Below are positions 34,991 to 44,557 of a DNA stretch of 64,000 nt, one piece after another; the first letter of the stretch is position 1; every line of letters starts with the position of its first letter. A program made the translations under genes and the position numbers. The notes beneath the pieces were generated by a model that was not told the origin of the DNA, searched no databases, and worked only from the letters and a program-made list of their open reading frames with translations. Origin of the DNA: Oerskovia turbata (GTDB lineage Bacteria > Actinomycetota > Actinomycetes > Actinomycetales > Cellulomonadaceae); contig NZ_JOFV01000017.1 of the NCBI RefSeq assembly GCF_000718325.1, positions 1 through 64,000 on the forward strand. Reading direction: 5' to 3'.

Positions 34991-37330
34991 ATGATGAGAC
35001 AGGTTTCGAACACACAACCGACCACGCTCCTCAACACCACGGTCGTCGGCCAGCCGTGGCAGCCGAGCTACAAGCCGGGACTCGGCGTCGACGCCGTGAC
35101 CGGCCAGCTCCGCGCCTCGGCCGTCAAGCCGTTCACCGTCACGCCCAGCACGACGCAGAACCCCGAGTTCATGTACTCCTTCATCCAGGCGGAGAGCGAC
35201 GTCCAGTCCCTCATCAGCGCCTCGCTGAAGGGCTCGTACAACATCGAGGGCATCACGGTCAGCGCCAGCACCTCGTTCCTCGACGAGCTCGCGGTCTCCG
35301 ACCTCGCGGTGACCCTCGTCGCCGAGGTGTCCGTCGAGGACGGCCAGTACTCCCTCGCCCCGTCGTACGAGCTCGCGGTCCAGCCCGGACCCGGCTTCCG
35401 CGAGAAGTACGGTGACTACTTCGTGGCCGGCTACCGCTCAGGCTCCTCGCTGTACGTCACCTACCAGTGCCGGTTCACGAGCACCGAGCAGCGCACGAAG
35501 TTCTCGGCCGCCGTGGCCGCCGAGGTCCCGCAGGTGTTCAGCACCGAGGGCAGCTCCGCGTTCGAGAAGGTCGCCTCGGAGCACGGCGCGAACGTCAGCA
35601 TCCACATCACGGCACGCGGGGTCAAGGGTGGCTTCCCCGACCCGCCGTCAGGATCGACGTGGACGGCCGAGACGATCGTCTCGACGCTCCTGCCCTGGTT
35701 CAACGGGGCCCAGACGCCCGCCCCCCTTGAGTCCTACCTCATGGCCTACCGCATGATCGACCCGTCGATCTCGGGCGAGGTGCCCATCAGCCCCGACGTG
35801 TTCTCGCAGATCGGCTACCTCTACGGCCAGTTCTGGCTCGCCCGGAGCCGCGTCAAGACCTGCCCCGAGTTCGGCAAGAAGCTCGTCGACGACCCGTTCC
35901 GCAAGCTCGAGAAGGACCTCGAGGCCTACCAGGCCTCGCTCCCGACCGACCAGCCCCGGATCGAGGCCTTCACGGCCGACACCAAGCGGCTCCTCGGCGA
36001 GCTCGACGTCGTCGCCAACCGCCAGACGTTCTACACCCAGGTCGTCGCGGCAGCGAAGACCGAGCCGGCCGAGAGCGAGAACTTCGACGCCGACAAGGGC
36101 CGCGTGCGCTGGGGCTACGGGTTCCAGCGCGGCAACGCCCCGGGGATCGACGTGGCCAGCGTCACCCAGAACTACGCGGCCGACTGGAAGATCGGATGGC
36201 GGGAGAACGTGTTCACGTTCCGCGACACCTCCAAGGTGATCGTCGGGTGGGACGTGATCTGCAACTGGACCGACAACGGCGGCGACTGGCAGAAGCGCAG
36301 CGCCACGATCATCGGTCGCAACAACGGCAACGTCTACGTCAAGAGCGACTACGACCGCGGCTGCAGCTGGACGATCGTCTGGTACACCGTCGACGCCAAC
36401 CTGTACCCGGCCGGCCCCTGGGCGCTGACCGCGACGCACGAGCCGGAGTTCGTCGAGTCCGACGCGCTCGCCCGCGCACTCCACGCGACCGACGCCGAGG
36501 GCACCGACTACTGGACCCCTGAGCGCATGGAAGAGGCCGAACCGCTCGACCGCTCGGTCACGATCGACCGGGACTCCCTGGCCGTCACCGACGTCACCTC
36601 GACCGGCGCGGGCGGCACGATCTCCGGCACCGCCTCGTCCGAGGGCGGGCGGCTCGACCTGCTCGGCGCAGCCCAGACCTCCCGGGTCAAGGACCCCCAG
36701 TCCTTCCCCGAACGGACCGTCGGCAAGCTCTTCTTCGTCATGGGCGGCAAGCCGCACACGGCGTCGGCCGTCGTCGTCCACCGCTTCGGCATCATGACCG
36801 CCGCGCACTGCCTCGTGCTCGGGGGAAACCAGGCGACCGACATCGTCTTCGTCCCGGCCTACACGGCCGGCGCCGCACCCTACGAGAAGTGGGCCGTCAC
36901 ACGGTCGGTGTGGCCCAGCGCGTGGACCACGGACGAGTCGTCCGCATGGGACCTCGGGCTGTGCGTCGTCGCCCCCGACGGCGACGGACGAGGCGTCGGC
37001 GACGTCGTCGGCACGGCCGGCGTCCGGTGGGGGAGCACCGGCACCACCTGGGACAACACGGGCTACCCGGCCCGCCCGACCCCCCGGTTCCCGTTCGACG
37101 GCGAGCACATGTGGCACAGCCTCGGACGGCGCGTCGCAGACACCTTCCCGTCGACCGTCACCAAGGAGGACAACCTCACCGCCGGAGGCAGCGGGGGGCC
37201 GTGGTTCACGGCCGAGGACCCCACCGTGGTGAACGGCGTCTTCAGCAAGTACTCGGTCGACGAAGAGGTCAACATCAGCCCCGAGTTCGCCGACTGGGTG
37301 GGGCAGTTCTACCACCACGTGTTCGGCTGA
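34991..37330 (+). CDS. MACPF-like pore-former fused to a trypsin-fold serine protease
   Basis: 779 residues; AAGGGG precedes ATG 34991. There is no signal peptide or membrane helix. Residues about 45-220 resemble the MACPF/thiol-cytolysin core: SLISASLKGSYNIEGITVSA and KYGDYFVAGYRSGSSLYV (Tyr140 onward), the position of the MACPF Tyr-Gly motif, then STEQRTKFSAAVAAEV. Residues 230-360 are helical with Lys/Glu-rich stretches. Residues about 370-490 are a Trp-rich beta module (VRWGYGFQRGN, NWTDNGGDWQKRS). The C-terminal 200 residues are a V8/trypsin-type protease with His606 (MTAAHCLV), Asp654 (SSAWDLGL) and Ser734 (GGSGGPWF). The protease call is firm and the MACPF call is by pattern. Export route and target are unknown; a toxin or a protease-gated effector is possible. 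Confidence 0.65.
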   Translation: MMRQVSNTQPTTLLNTTVVGQPWQPSYKPGLGVDAVTGQLRASAVKPFTVTPSTTQNPEFMYSFIQAESDVQSLISASLKGSYNIEGITVSASTSFLDELAVSDLAVTLVAEVSVEDGQYSLAPSYELAVQPGPGFREKYGDYFVAGYRSGSSLYVTYQCRFTSTEQRTKFSAAVAAEVPQVFSTEGSSAFEKVASEHGANVSIHITARGVKGGFPDPPSGSTWTAETIVSTLLPWFNGAQTPAPLESYLMAYRMIDPSISGEVPISPDVFSQIGYLYGQFWLARSRVKTCPEFGKKLVDDPFRKLEKDLEAYQASLPTDQPRIEAFTADTKRLLGELDVVANRQTFYTQVVAAAKTEPAESENFDADKGRVRWGYGFQRGNAPGIDVASVTQNYAADWKIGWRENVFTFRDTSKVIVGWDVICNWTDNGGDWQKRSATIIGRNNGNVYVKSDYDRGCSWTIVWYTVDANLYPAGPWALTATHEPEFVESDALARALHATDAEGTDYWTPERMEEAEPLDRSVTIDRDSLAVTDVTSTGAGGTISGTASSEGGRLDLLGAAQTSRVKDPQSFPERTVGKLFFVMGGKPHTASAVVVHRFGIMTAAHCLVLGGNQATDIVFVPAYTAGAAPYEKWAVTRSVWPSAWTTDESSAWDLGLCVVAPDGDGRGVGDVVGTAGVRWGSTGTTWDNTGYPARPTPRFPFDGEHMWHSLGRRVADTFPSTVTKEDNLTAGGSGGPWFTAEDPTVVNGVFSKYSVDEEVNISPEFADWVGQFYHHVFG

Positions 37331-37416
37331 CACCACGTCAGACCGAGCGAGGCGGACACCAGGCTGCGCACACCACGCAGACCGCGCAGACCGCGCAGAC
37401 CGCCAGGTGCGACGAA

Positions 37417-37445
37417 GGCCCCGGATCGATGATCCGGGGCCTTTC
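37417..37445 (+). terminator. Rho-independent terminator after the protease fusion
   Basis: Perfect 11-bp stem GGCCCCGGATC (37417-37427) / GATCCGGGGCC (37431-37441) with a GAT loop and TTTC tail. Just upstream, at about 37377-37402, GCAGACCGC is repeated three times. Confidence 0.8.
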
Positions 37446-37616
37446 GCACATCATGTGGGCGGGTCGCGTCGTGGTGGAACACGAGCCGGGCCCCAGGGCG
37501 CTCAACGGCCTGACCTCCTCGCACGTAGCGGTACCCACGGCAGGAGGAGGATCTACGGAATCGAGGGCCAGAGCTCAGCGCTGTCCTGGAGGCGACCGGT
37601 CAAGAAGGTGGGCCAG

Positions 37617-37769
37617 ATGGCCAAGAAGGTCAGTGCGAGCGGCGCGGCCCGTGCAGCGGTTCGCTCGACAAAGGCGACGGCGAAGCTCGAGGTTCGCGTC
37701 GTCAGCTTCGCGAAACGCTCCGCGGTGACAAGCCGCTACGTCGCCGCGCGCCCCGCACGCACAAAGTGA
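37617..37769 (+). CDS. Short basic protein upstream of the Fic remnant
   Basis: 50 residues, MAKKVSASGAARAAV to YVAARPARTK, rich in Lys, Arg and Ala. AAGGTGGG lies before ATG 37617. Its stop overlaps the GTG of the Fic-like frame (GTGA), so the two are coupled. The place fits a FicA-like antitoxin, but the (S/T)xxxE(G/N) inhibitory motif is not seen, so no function is assigned. Confidence 0.45.
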   Translation: MAKKVSASGAARAAVRSTKATAKLEVRVVSFAKRSAVTSRYVAARPARTK

Positions 37770-38185
37770 CGGGGCTCGACCCGGACTACGGCGGCACTCC
37801 GCTCGACTTCGAGGAACTTGACGCCCTCCTGCCGGAAGTTGCCGAGGCAATCAGCACCCCTCCGACCAAGGCTGCGGTCTACGAGTTGGAGCAAGCGTCC
37901 GAGGATGCCGTGCGCGAAGCGTTCGTGCTACGCGCCGCGGAAGGCGAACTGCCGCTGGCCGACCTACTGACCGACTGGATGCTGCGGGATCTGCACGCAA
38001 GCCTCTACGAGAACGTCTGGATCTGGGCGGGAGTGTTCCGTCAACGCGAACTCAGCATCGGCATCGATCCCGTGATGATCGCCGTCGATCTCCGGTCCAC
38101 GCCCCTCGGCCGCACCACCCGATCCGCCCGCGGACACCGTCGGGCCCCACCAGGCCCACGCCACACCCGAACGACCACCACCTGA
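37766..38185 (+). pseudogene. Truncated Fic-family protein gene (mobile mystery protein B-like)
   Basis: The first about 110 codons read like the N-terminal two thirds of a Fic protein: DPDYGGTPLDFEELDALLPE, WMLRDLHASLYENVWIWAGV and LSIGIDPVMIAVDLRS. Homologues of this type then continue into the catalytic HPFxxGNGR motif. Here the frame runs instead into unrelated Arg/Thr-rich sequence and stops at 38185 with no Fic motif, so AMPylation activity is absent. Codons such as GAA, TTG, CTA and GCA are far commoner than in neighbouring genes, which marks it as foreign. Confidence 0.75.
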
Positions 38186-38345
38186 GCAACCACACCCCAG
38201 GCCTCGCACCACCAGGACGCACCGTCGCGCCACGAACCAGCCGCACAACCCCAGATCAGCGCACATCCGGCCGGCGCACCGCGCAGTGGCCAGTCACTGC
38301 GGCCACCGACCGCGCCCACGACCGCCCCCGGACGCCCCCGGACGC

Positions 38346-38377
38346 AAAAAATCCCGGCCAGGAGAACCTGACCGGGA
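38346..38377 (-). terminator. Rho-independent terminator of tRNA-Leu
   Basis: On the minus strand TCCCGGTCAGG-TTCT-CCTGGCCGGGA is followed by TTTTTT, a classical stem (one G-U) and T-run, 46 bp past the tRNA. The stretch 38186-38345 before it holds no gene I can support. Confidence 0.85.
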
Positions 38378-38422
38378 CTTTCCCGAAGGCGAACCGGCTC
38401 GAAAGCCGAAACCCTTCTCACG

Positions 38423-38505
38423 TGCGCGAGGGGGGACTTGAACCCCCACGCCCTTTCGGACACTAGCACCTGAAGCTAGCGCGTCTGCCATTCCGCCACT
38501 CGCGC
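38423..38505 (-). tRNA. tRNA-Leu (CAG)
   Basis: 83 nt. The acceptor stem GCGCGAG pairs with CTCGCGC, followed by discriminator A. The anticodon loop CTTCAGGTG gives CAG. A long variable arm (GTGTCCGAAAGGGCGT) marks a class II tRNA, and the T arm is GGGGGTTCAAGTCCCCC. CCA is not encoded. It is transcribed away from fhaA. Confidence 0.95.
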
Positions 38506-38797
38506 GTGCCGCAGAAGATTATCACGAGAGCCGGTCCGGACCTGCATCGGTCGTCGGACCACCTTCGAGAGGTCTTCCGCTGGTGCTTCGCCGGAGCCGG
38601 AGCCCGGTGTTGCACCAGAGAGAACAGTACCCCGCTCCGGCGGGCGTCTCACGCGCGCGGCACCTGATCTCCCCGTGATCTCCCCGTCCACTTCAGTCGA
38701 TCACCGGCTCGGCGAGGCCCCGGGTCGTTACGATCTAGGTAGTCTGCCCGGGGACCGTGTACCCGGTCGAAGCACCGTCGATGTGGGAGGAGGTGGC

Positions 38798-39502
38798 ATG
38801 GGAGTCCTGGATCGTTTCGAGAAGGGCGTCGAACGCGTCGTCAACAACGCCTTCAAGGTCGGGCGCAGCGAGGTCAAGCCGGTCGAGCTGGCGAGCGCTC
38901 TGCGTCGTGAGGTCGACGACCGGGCCGCGGTCGTGGACCGCGACCGGACGGTCGTGCCCAACCAGTTCACCATCGAGCTGTCGCCGGACGACTACGCGCA
39001 GGTCGAGGGCTGGGGGGCGGAGTCGCTCGCCGACGAGCTCGCTGCGAACGTGACGGAGCACGCGGCGTCGCAGCACTACGCGTTCGTCGGTCCGGTGAGC
39101 GTGTCGTTCGAGCGGGAGGACTCCCTGGACACGGGGCGCTTCCAGCTGCGGTCCGCGAGCGTGCGAGGGAACGTCGCGCCCGCGACGAGCTCGGCGCCCA
39201 GTGCTCGGCATCCCCTGGTCGACATCGACGGGCAGCGGTACCTGCTCACGGGTCCCGTGACGGTCATCGGGCGTGGTTCCGAGGCCGACATCGTGGTCGA
39301 CGACCCGGGCGTCTCCCGTCGCCATCTCGAGATCCGGGTCACGCCGGACGGTGTGATCGCGACGGACCTCGGCTCGACCAACGGCCTCTTCGTCGAGGGC
39401 CACCAGGTCCCGGCCGCTACCCTGCTCGACGGGAACAGCCTGACGATCGGGCGGACCCGCATCATGTTCTGGACGGGTGCGCCCGACAACGAGGATTGGT
39501 GA
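38798..39502 (+). CDS. fhaA: FhaA: DUF3662 and FHA domain protein
   Basis: 234 residues from ATG 38798 with GGAGG upstream; an in-frame ATG at 38675 is too far from any ribosome site. The N-terminal DUF3662 domain is MGVLDRFEKGVERVVNNAFK to about residue 115. The C-terminal FHA domain (about 148-230) has GRGSEADIVVDDPGVSRRHL and DLGSTNGLFV, the phosphothreonine-binding loops. It reads phosphorylation by PknA/PknB and links it to peptidoglycan precursor export. It is shorter than the mycobacterial protein, lacking most of the linker. It is the first gene of the seven-gene operon; the 292-bp upstream gap should contain the promoter. Confidence 0.93.
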   Translation: MGVLDRFEKGVERVVNNAFKVGRSEVKPVELASALRREVDDRAAVVDRDRTVVPNQFTIELSPDDYAQVEGWGAESLADELAANVTEHAASQHYAFVGPVSVSFEREDSLDTGRFQLRSASVRGNVAPATSSAPSARHPLVDIDGQRYLLTGPVTVIGRGSEADIVVDDPGVSRRHLEIRVTPDGVIATDLGSTNGLFVEGHQVPAATLLDGNSLTIGRTRIMFWTGAPDNEDW

Positions 39503-39512
39503 TCCCCTCCGC

Positions 39513-40040
39513 ATGACCGAGCTGACGTTCACCCTGCTGCGGCTGGGATTCCTGGTCCTCCTGTGGGTGTTCGTGTTCGCCGCGATCGGTGTGCTGCGAC
39601 GCGACCTGTACGGCACCAAGATCACGGCGCGCAAGGGCCGGGGCACCCAGGAGACGCATCCCACCACGGGGGCGACCCCGTCGCGTGGTTCCGCGCCGTC
39701 GCGTGGCGCTGCGGCGTCGGGCCCCACGCCGGCGGCTCCTGCGCCGACCGGGCCGACGCGGCTCGTCGTGACCGCGGGCCCGCTGCGCGGCACCACCGTC
39801 CCGCTCTCGGCCTCCTCGATCCTGCTGGGGCGCGCTCCCAGCTGCACCCTCGTCCTCGACGACGACTACTCGTCGTCCCGGCACGCCCGGATCTTCCCCC
39901 AGGGTGGGTCCTGGTACGTGGAGGACCTCGGCTCGACGAACGGCACGTACATCGACGATCGACGCATCACCGGTATCGAAGCCCTTCCTCCGGGTGTGGG
40001 CGTGCGGGTCGGTCAGAGCATCGTCGAGCTGCAGCGGTAG
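39513..40040 (+). CDS. fhaB: FhaB/FipA: membrane-anchored FHA domain protein
   Basis: 175 residues. One N-terminal membrane helix (LRLGFLVLLWVFVFAAIGVL), an Ala/Pro/Thr-rich linker (about 40-80) and an FHA domain with LLGRAPSCTLVLDDDYSSSR, HARI and DLGSTNGTYIDDRRI. In mycobacteria the orthologue bridges FtsZ and FtsQ when bound to phosphothreonine. It is 10 bp after fhaA and 8 bp before pstP. Confidence 0.93.
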   Translation: MTELTFTLLRLGFLVLLWVFVFAAIGVLRRDLYGTKITARKGRGTQETHPTTGATPSRGSAPSRGAAASGPTPAAPAPTGPTRLVVTAGPLRGTTVPLSASSILLGRAPSCTLVLDDDYSSSRHARIFPQGGSWYVEDLGSTNGTYIDDRRITGIEALPPGVGVRVGQSIVELQR

Positions 40041-40048
40041 CGCCCGGC

Positions 40049-41494
40049 ATGAACATCGCGCTGAAGTACGCCGCTCTCTCCGACGTGGGCCTGGTCCGGT
40101 CGAACAACCAGGACTCGGGCTACGCGGGTCCGCACCTCGTCGTCGTGGCGGACGGGATGGGCGGTCACGCCGGGGGCGACGTCGCGTCGTCGCTCGCCGT
40201 GGCGGCTCTCGCCCCGCTCGACGGCGAGTCGCACGGCCCCGACGAGGCCCTCGCCCTGCTGGAGTCGTCGATCGACAACGCCCGCCTCGACCTGGTCGAG
40301 CGCAGCGAGCAGACACCTGAGCTCGCGGGCATGGGCACGACCGTCACGGCCCTGCTGCGCAGCGGCAACACGCTCGCGATGGCGCACCTCGGCGACTCGC
40401 GCGCGTACCTGCTGCGCGACGGGGTCCTGAACCAGGTCACGACCGACCACACGTTCGTCCAGCACCTGGTCGACACGGGCCGCATCACCCCGGAGGAGGC
40501 CGAGTACCACCCGCAGCGCAACGTCGTGATGCGGGTCCTCGGCGACTTCGACGTCGACCTGACGCCCGACATGTCGGTCCGCGAGGCCCGGCCGGGTGAC
40601 CGCTGGATGCTCTGCTCCGACGGCCTCTCGGGTTTCGTCAGCCTCGAGACGCTCGAGCAGACCCTGGTCGCGGTCGAGGACACCGACGAGTGCGCCGAGC
40701 GACTCCTGCACCTCGCGCTGCGCGCGGGCAGCACGGACAACGTGACGGTCGTCGTCGTCGACGTCGTCGACCTGGACACCCTGCCCGACGGCGCCGGACC
40801 CTCGACGGCACCGGTCGTCGTCGGCTCTGCGGCGATCGACCGCGACCGCCCGACGTCCGCCCAGGACGGTCCGGCCGCGCGGGCGGCCTCGCTCGTCGCG
40901 ACGGCGAGCGCCGCCCAGCAGCAGGCCGCCGCGGACGAGGAGCCCACCGACACCTCCCAGGCCCTGCCCGACGGCACGGAAGGTACCGCGGTCCCGGCCG
41001 GCGACGACGCGGACGTGCGGCCCGCCAGGCGCACCCGGCGATGGATCGCCCCGGTGGTGACCCTCGTCGTCCTGGCGGTGATCGGTGCCGGCGCCCTGTA
41101 CGGGTACCGCTGGACCCAGGAGCAGTACTACGTGGGTGTCGCCGACGGCCAGGTCGCGGTCTTCCGCGGCGTCCCGACGAGCGCGGGACCGCTCACGCTG
41201 TCGACCCCGGTCAAGCTCACGGGGGACAAGGTCGACGACCTGCCGCCGTACGTCGTCGACCGCCTGCACGAGACCATCAGCGCCACGTCGCTCGACGACG
41301 CCCTCGAACGCGCGACCCGTCTGGTGGCCGACGCCCAGACCGACACCGGCTCCGAGACCACGGAGCAGCCCGCGGCCCCCGCGGACACCGCGACGGTGCC
41401 ACCCGTCGACCCGGCAGCACCGCTCGATCCGGCAGCCCCCGTCGATCCGGCAGCCCCTCCGGCTGACACCACGGTCCCCCCGGCGGCGCCCTGA
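40049..41494 (+). CDS. pstP: PstP: PP2C-type Ser/Thr protein phosphatase
   Basis: 481 residues. The PP2C domain (1-240) has SDVGLVRSNNQDSGY, VVADGMGGHAGGDVASS, AHLGDSRAYLLRDG and GDRWMLCSDGLSGFV with the metal-binding Asp residues. A linker of about 100 residues, a membrane helix (WIAPVVTLVVLAVIGAGALY) and an exterior tail rich in Pro/Ala/Asp follow. It reverses the action of PknA and PknB. Its stop overlaps the rodA start by one base. Confidence 0.95.
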   Translation: MNIALKYAALSDVGLVRSNNQDSGYAGPHLVVVADGMGGHAGGDVASSLAVAALAPLDGESHGPDEALALLESSIDNARLDLVERSEQTPELAGMGTTVTALLRSGNTLAMAHLGDSRAYLLRDGVLNQVTTDHTFVQHLVDTGRITPEEAEYHPQRNVVMRVLGDFDVDLTPDMSVREARPGDRWMLCSDGLSGFVSLETLEQTLVAVEDTDECAERLLHLALRAGSTDNVTVVVVDVVDLDTLPDGAGPSTAPVVVGSAAIDRDRPTSAQDGPAARAASLVATASAAQQQAAADEEPTDTSQALPDGTEGTAVPAGDDADVRPARRTRRWIAPVVTLVVLAVIGAGALYGYRWTQEQYYVGVADGQVAVFRGVPTSAGPLTLSTPVKLTGDKVDDLPPYVVDRLHETISATSLDDALERATRLVADAQTDTGSETTEQPAAPADTATVPPVDPAAPLDPAAPVDPAAPPADTTVPPAAP

Positions 41495-43101
41495 TGGCCA
41501 CGGTCGAGCCGCACACCGCACCCTCCACGAGGCGCCCGTCGCGCCGGGCCGAGGCGGGCCTGCTCGTGCTCGCCCTCGTGATCGGCATCGGCGCCTACGC
41601 CTCGGTCGGGTTCGGGCTCCAGGACGCGCTCCCGGACGACTTCGTCGTCCACAGCCTGGTCCTGGTCGTGCTCGCCGTGGGCGCGCACGTGGTCCTGCGG
41701 ATCAAGGCGCCCTACGCGGACCAGGTGATCCTGCCGGTCGTGGTCGCGCTCAACGGCATCGGCCTCGCGATGATCGGTCGTATCGCCATCGGCGGCTCGC
41801 TCGTCGGGTCCCCGTCGGACCTCGCCTCGAAGCAGCTCATGTGGACAGTGCTCGGCGTCGTCGCGGCGTGCGGCGTCGTCTGGCTGCTCAAGGACCACCG
41901 GACCCTGCGCAAGTACTCGTACACGGCGATGATCGTCGGCCTGGTGCTCGTCGTCCTGCCGTTGCTCCCGGTCATCGGCCGCAACATCAACGGCGCCCGC
42001 ATCTGGGTCAACATCGCGGGCATGTCGCTCCAGCCCGCCGAGTTCGCGAAGATCGCCTTCGCGATCTTCTTCGCGGGCTACCTCGTGACCAACCGGGACA
42101 CGCTCGCGCTCGCCGGTCCCAAGGTCCTCGGGCTCCAGCTGCCGCGCCTGCGCGACCTCGGCCCGCTCGTCATCGTGTGGGCAGCCTCCCTCGCGGTCCT
42201 CATCTTCGAGCGCGACCTGGGTACCTCGCTCCTGTTCTTCGGCCTGTTCGTCGCCATGCTGTACATCGCGACCGAGCGGTTCAGCTGGGTCGCGATCGGC
42301 CTGAGCATGTTCGCGGTGGGTGCGGTCGTCGCCGCGTCGGCGTTCCCCCACGTCCAGGCGCGCGTCGACGTGTGGCTCAACCCGCTGGCCCCCGAGATCT
42401 TCGGCCGCGACCCGGGAGGCTCGGGCCAGCTCGTGGGCGGGATGTTCGGGCTCGCGAACGGCGGGTTGACCGGCACCGGCTGGGGGCAGGGCTACCCGCG
42501 CCTCGTGCCGTACGCCTACTCGGACTTCATCTACACGTCCCTCGGTGAGGAGCTCGGGCTCGCAGGTCTGCTCGCGATCCTCGTGATGTACCTCGTGCTC
42601 GTCGAGCGCGGACTACGGACCGCGATCGGCGTGCGCGACGGGTTCGGCAAGCTCCTCGCGGGCGGTCTCGCGTTCGTCATGGCGTGGCAGCTCTTCGTCG
42701 TGATCGGCGGGATCACCCGCATCATCCCGCTCACCGGTCTGACCATGCCGTTCGTCGCGCAGGGCGGTTCGTCGCTGCTCGCGAACTGGCTCGTGGTCGG
42801 CCTGCTGCTCCGGATCTCCGACAACGCGCGCCGCCCGTCGTCCCTCCCCGTGCGCGGCCAGGTCGCCCCGTCGCAGGCGGCGACCGGTCCGACCACTGGC
42901 AGCCAGCCCGTCGCGGTGGGAGCGGGCTCCCAGGTCGCCGTCGAGGCGGGCGAGGCGAGCGCCGTCGTCGGGCCCTCGCGTGGTGCTCCCTCCCAGGACC
43001 TGCCCACGCAGGTCGTGCGCACCGACCGCCCCCAGGACGGTGGCGACCCGATGACCGGGGCGACCGAGATCATCGACGACACCGAGCGGAAGAACCTGTG
43101 A
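41494..43101 (+). CDS. rodA: RodA/FtsW-type SEDS peptidoglycan polymerase
   Basis: 535 residues with about twelve membrane helices in the SEDS arrangement. Conserved stretches are NINGARIWVNIAGMSLQPAE, FERDLGTSLLFFGLFVAMLY and TGWGQGYPRLVPYAYSDFIY, then GEELG, with the catalytic Asp in the region after the GTS loop. A cytoplasmic C-tail (about 455-535) is Pro/Ala/Thr-rich and could be phosphorylated. It polymerises lipid II together with the PbpA transpeptidase encoded next (4-bp overlap). Confidence 0.95.
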   Translation: MATVEPHTAPSTRRPSRRAEAGLLVLALVIGIGAYASVGFGLQDALPDDFVVHSLVLVVLAVGAHVVLRIKAPYADQVILPVVVALNGIGLAMIGRIAIGGSLVGSPSDLASKQLMWTVLGVVAACGVVWLLKDHRTLRKYSYTAMIVGLVLVVLPLLPVIGRNINGARIWVNIAGMSLQPAEFAKIAFAIFFAGYLVTNRDTLALAGPKVLGLQLPRLRDLGPLVIVWAASLAVLIFERDLGTSLLFFGLFVAMLYIATERFSWVAIGLSMFAVGAVVAASAFPHVQARVDVWLNPLAPEIFGRDPGGSGQLVGGMFGLANGGLTGTGWGQGYPRLVPYAYSDFIYTSLGEELGLAGLLAILVMYLVLVERGLRTAIGVRDGFGKLLAGGLAFVMAWQLFVVIGGITRIIPLTGLTMPFVAQGGSSLLANWLVVGLLLRISDNARRPSSLPVRGQVAPSQAATGPTTGSQPVAVGAGSQVAVEAGEASAVVGPSRGAPSQDLPTQVVRTDRPQDGGDPMTGATEIIDDTERKNL

Positions 43102-44557
43102 ACGTCCCCCTGCGCCGCGTGGCGACCGTCGTGCTCGTCATGTTCCTGGCGCTCATGGTCTCGACCACCTACATCCAGTTCGTCCAGGCGGACTCGCTCA
43201 ACGACGACCCGCGCAACAAGCGCCAGGTGTACCGCGAGTACGGGAACTTCCGCGGGCCCATCGTCGTCGCGGGGGAGTCGGTCGCGCTCTCGACCCCGGT
43301 CGACGACCCGTACGGCTACCAGCGTTCCTACACCAACGGGCCCGTGTTCGGGCACGTCACCGGGTTCTTCTCGATCGTCAACGGCACGTCCGCGATCGAG
43401 CGCAGCGAGAACGCGTTCCTCAACGGCCAGGCGAGCACGCTGTGGATCGACCGGCTCCAGGGCATGATCACCGGCCAGAAGCCTCAGGGGGCGTCGGTCG
43501 AGCTCACGATCGACCCCGCGGCACAGCAGGCCGCGTACGACGCGCTGGGTGAGCAGCGTGGCGCCGTCGTCGCGATCGAGCCGTCGACCGGGAAGATCCT
43601 CGCCCTGGTCTCCAAGCCGTCCTACGACCCGAACGTCCTCGCGAGCCACGACACCAAGGCTGCGAGCGAGGCCTACACGTCCCTCATCAACGCCGACGGC
43701 GACCCGCTCGTCAACCGGGCCATCGCGGGCAACACGTACCCGCCCGGCTCGACGTTCAAGGTCGTGACCTCGGCGGCGGCCCTCGAGTCCGGGCAGTACA
43801 CGCCGGACACGGTGGTTCCCGCCCCGGACGAGTACCAGTACCCGAACTCGACGAGGACGCTCCTGAACTTCGGCGGCACCCGCTGCTCCCCGACGGGCGA
43901 GCAGACGCTCGCGGACGCCCTGCGGATCTCGTGCAACACGGCGTTCGCGGACCTCGGCGTCACGCTCGGTGACGAGGCCGTCCGGGACCAGGCCGAGGCC
44001 TTCGGGTTCGACACGGACCTCTCCGTCCCCATGACGGTCACGCCCAGCCGTTTCCCGTCCACGGAGGTCACCGACGACGCGGCGGAGCTCGCGCGTGCCT
44101 CGATCGGCCAGGGCGAGGTCAAGGTCACGCCCCTGCAGATGGCCATGGTGTCGGCCGCGATCGCCAACGGCGGCAAGCAGATGACGCCCTACACGGTGCA
44201 GACGGTCCGGGGAGCGGACCTCGACGTGGTCGAGCAGACCGAGCCGTCGCTCCTGCGCACGTCGGTCTCCCCGACGGTCTCCCAGCAGCTCACGTCGATG
44301 ATGGTCGGGGTCGTGGACAACGGCTCGGGCAAGCCCGCGCGCATCCCCGGCGTCCAGGTCGCCGGGAAGACCGGCACGGCCGAGAACGACCCGGAGAAGG
44401 CCCCGCACGCATGGTTCACGGGCTTCGCCCCCGCCGACGCCCCGCAGGTCGCGGTCGCGGTGATCGTCGAGAACGGCGGTGACAGCGGCAACGAGGCCAC
44501 GGGTGGCGCCGTGGCTGCTCCGATCGCGAAGGCAGTCATGGAGGCGGTGTTGAACAC

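Noticed and set aside
35648..37336. A 562-codon minus-strand frame opposite the protease fusion
   Set aside because: It has no ribosome site or motif, while the plus-strand frame has intact catalytic residues and normal codon bias.
37377..37402. GCAGACCGC triplicate as a transposon or phage end
   Set aside because: It is a short local tandem repeat just before the terminator, with no flanking inverted ends, target duplication or transposase.
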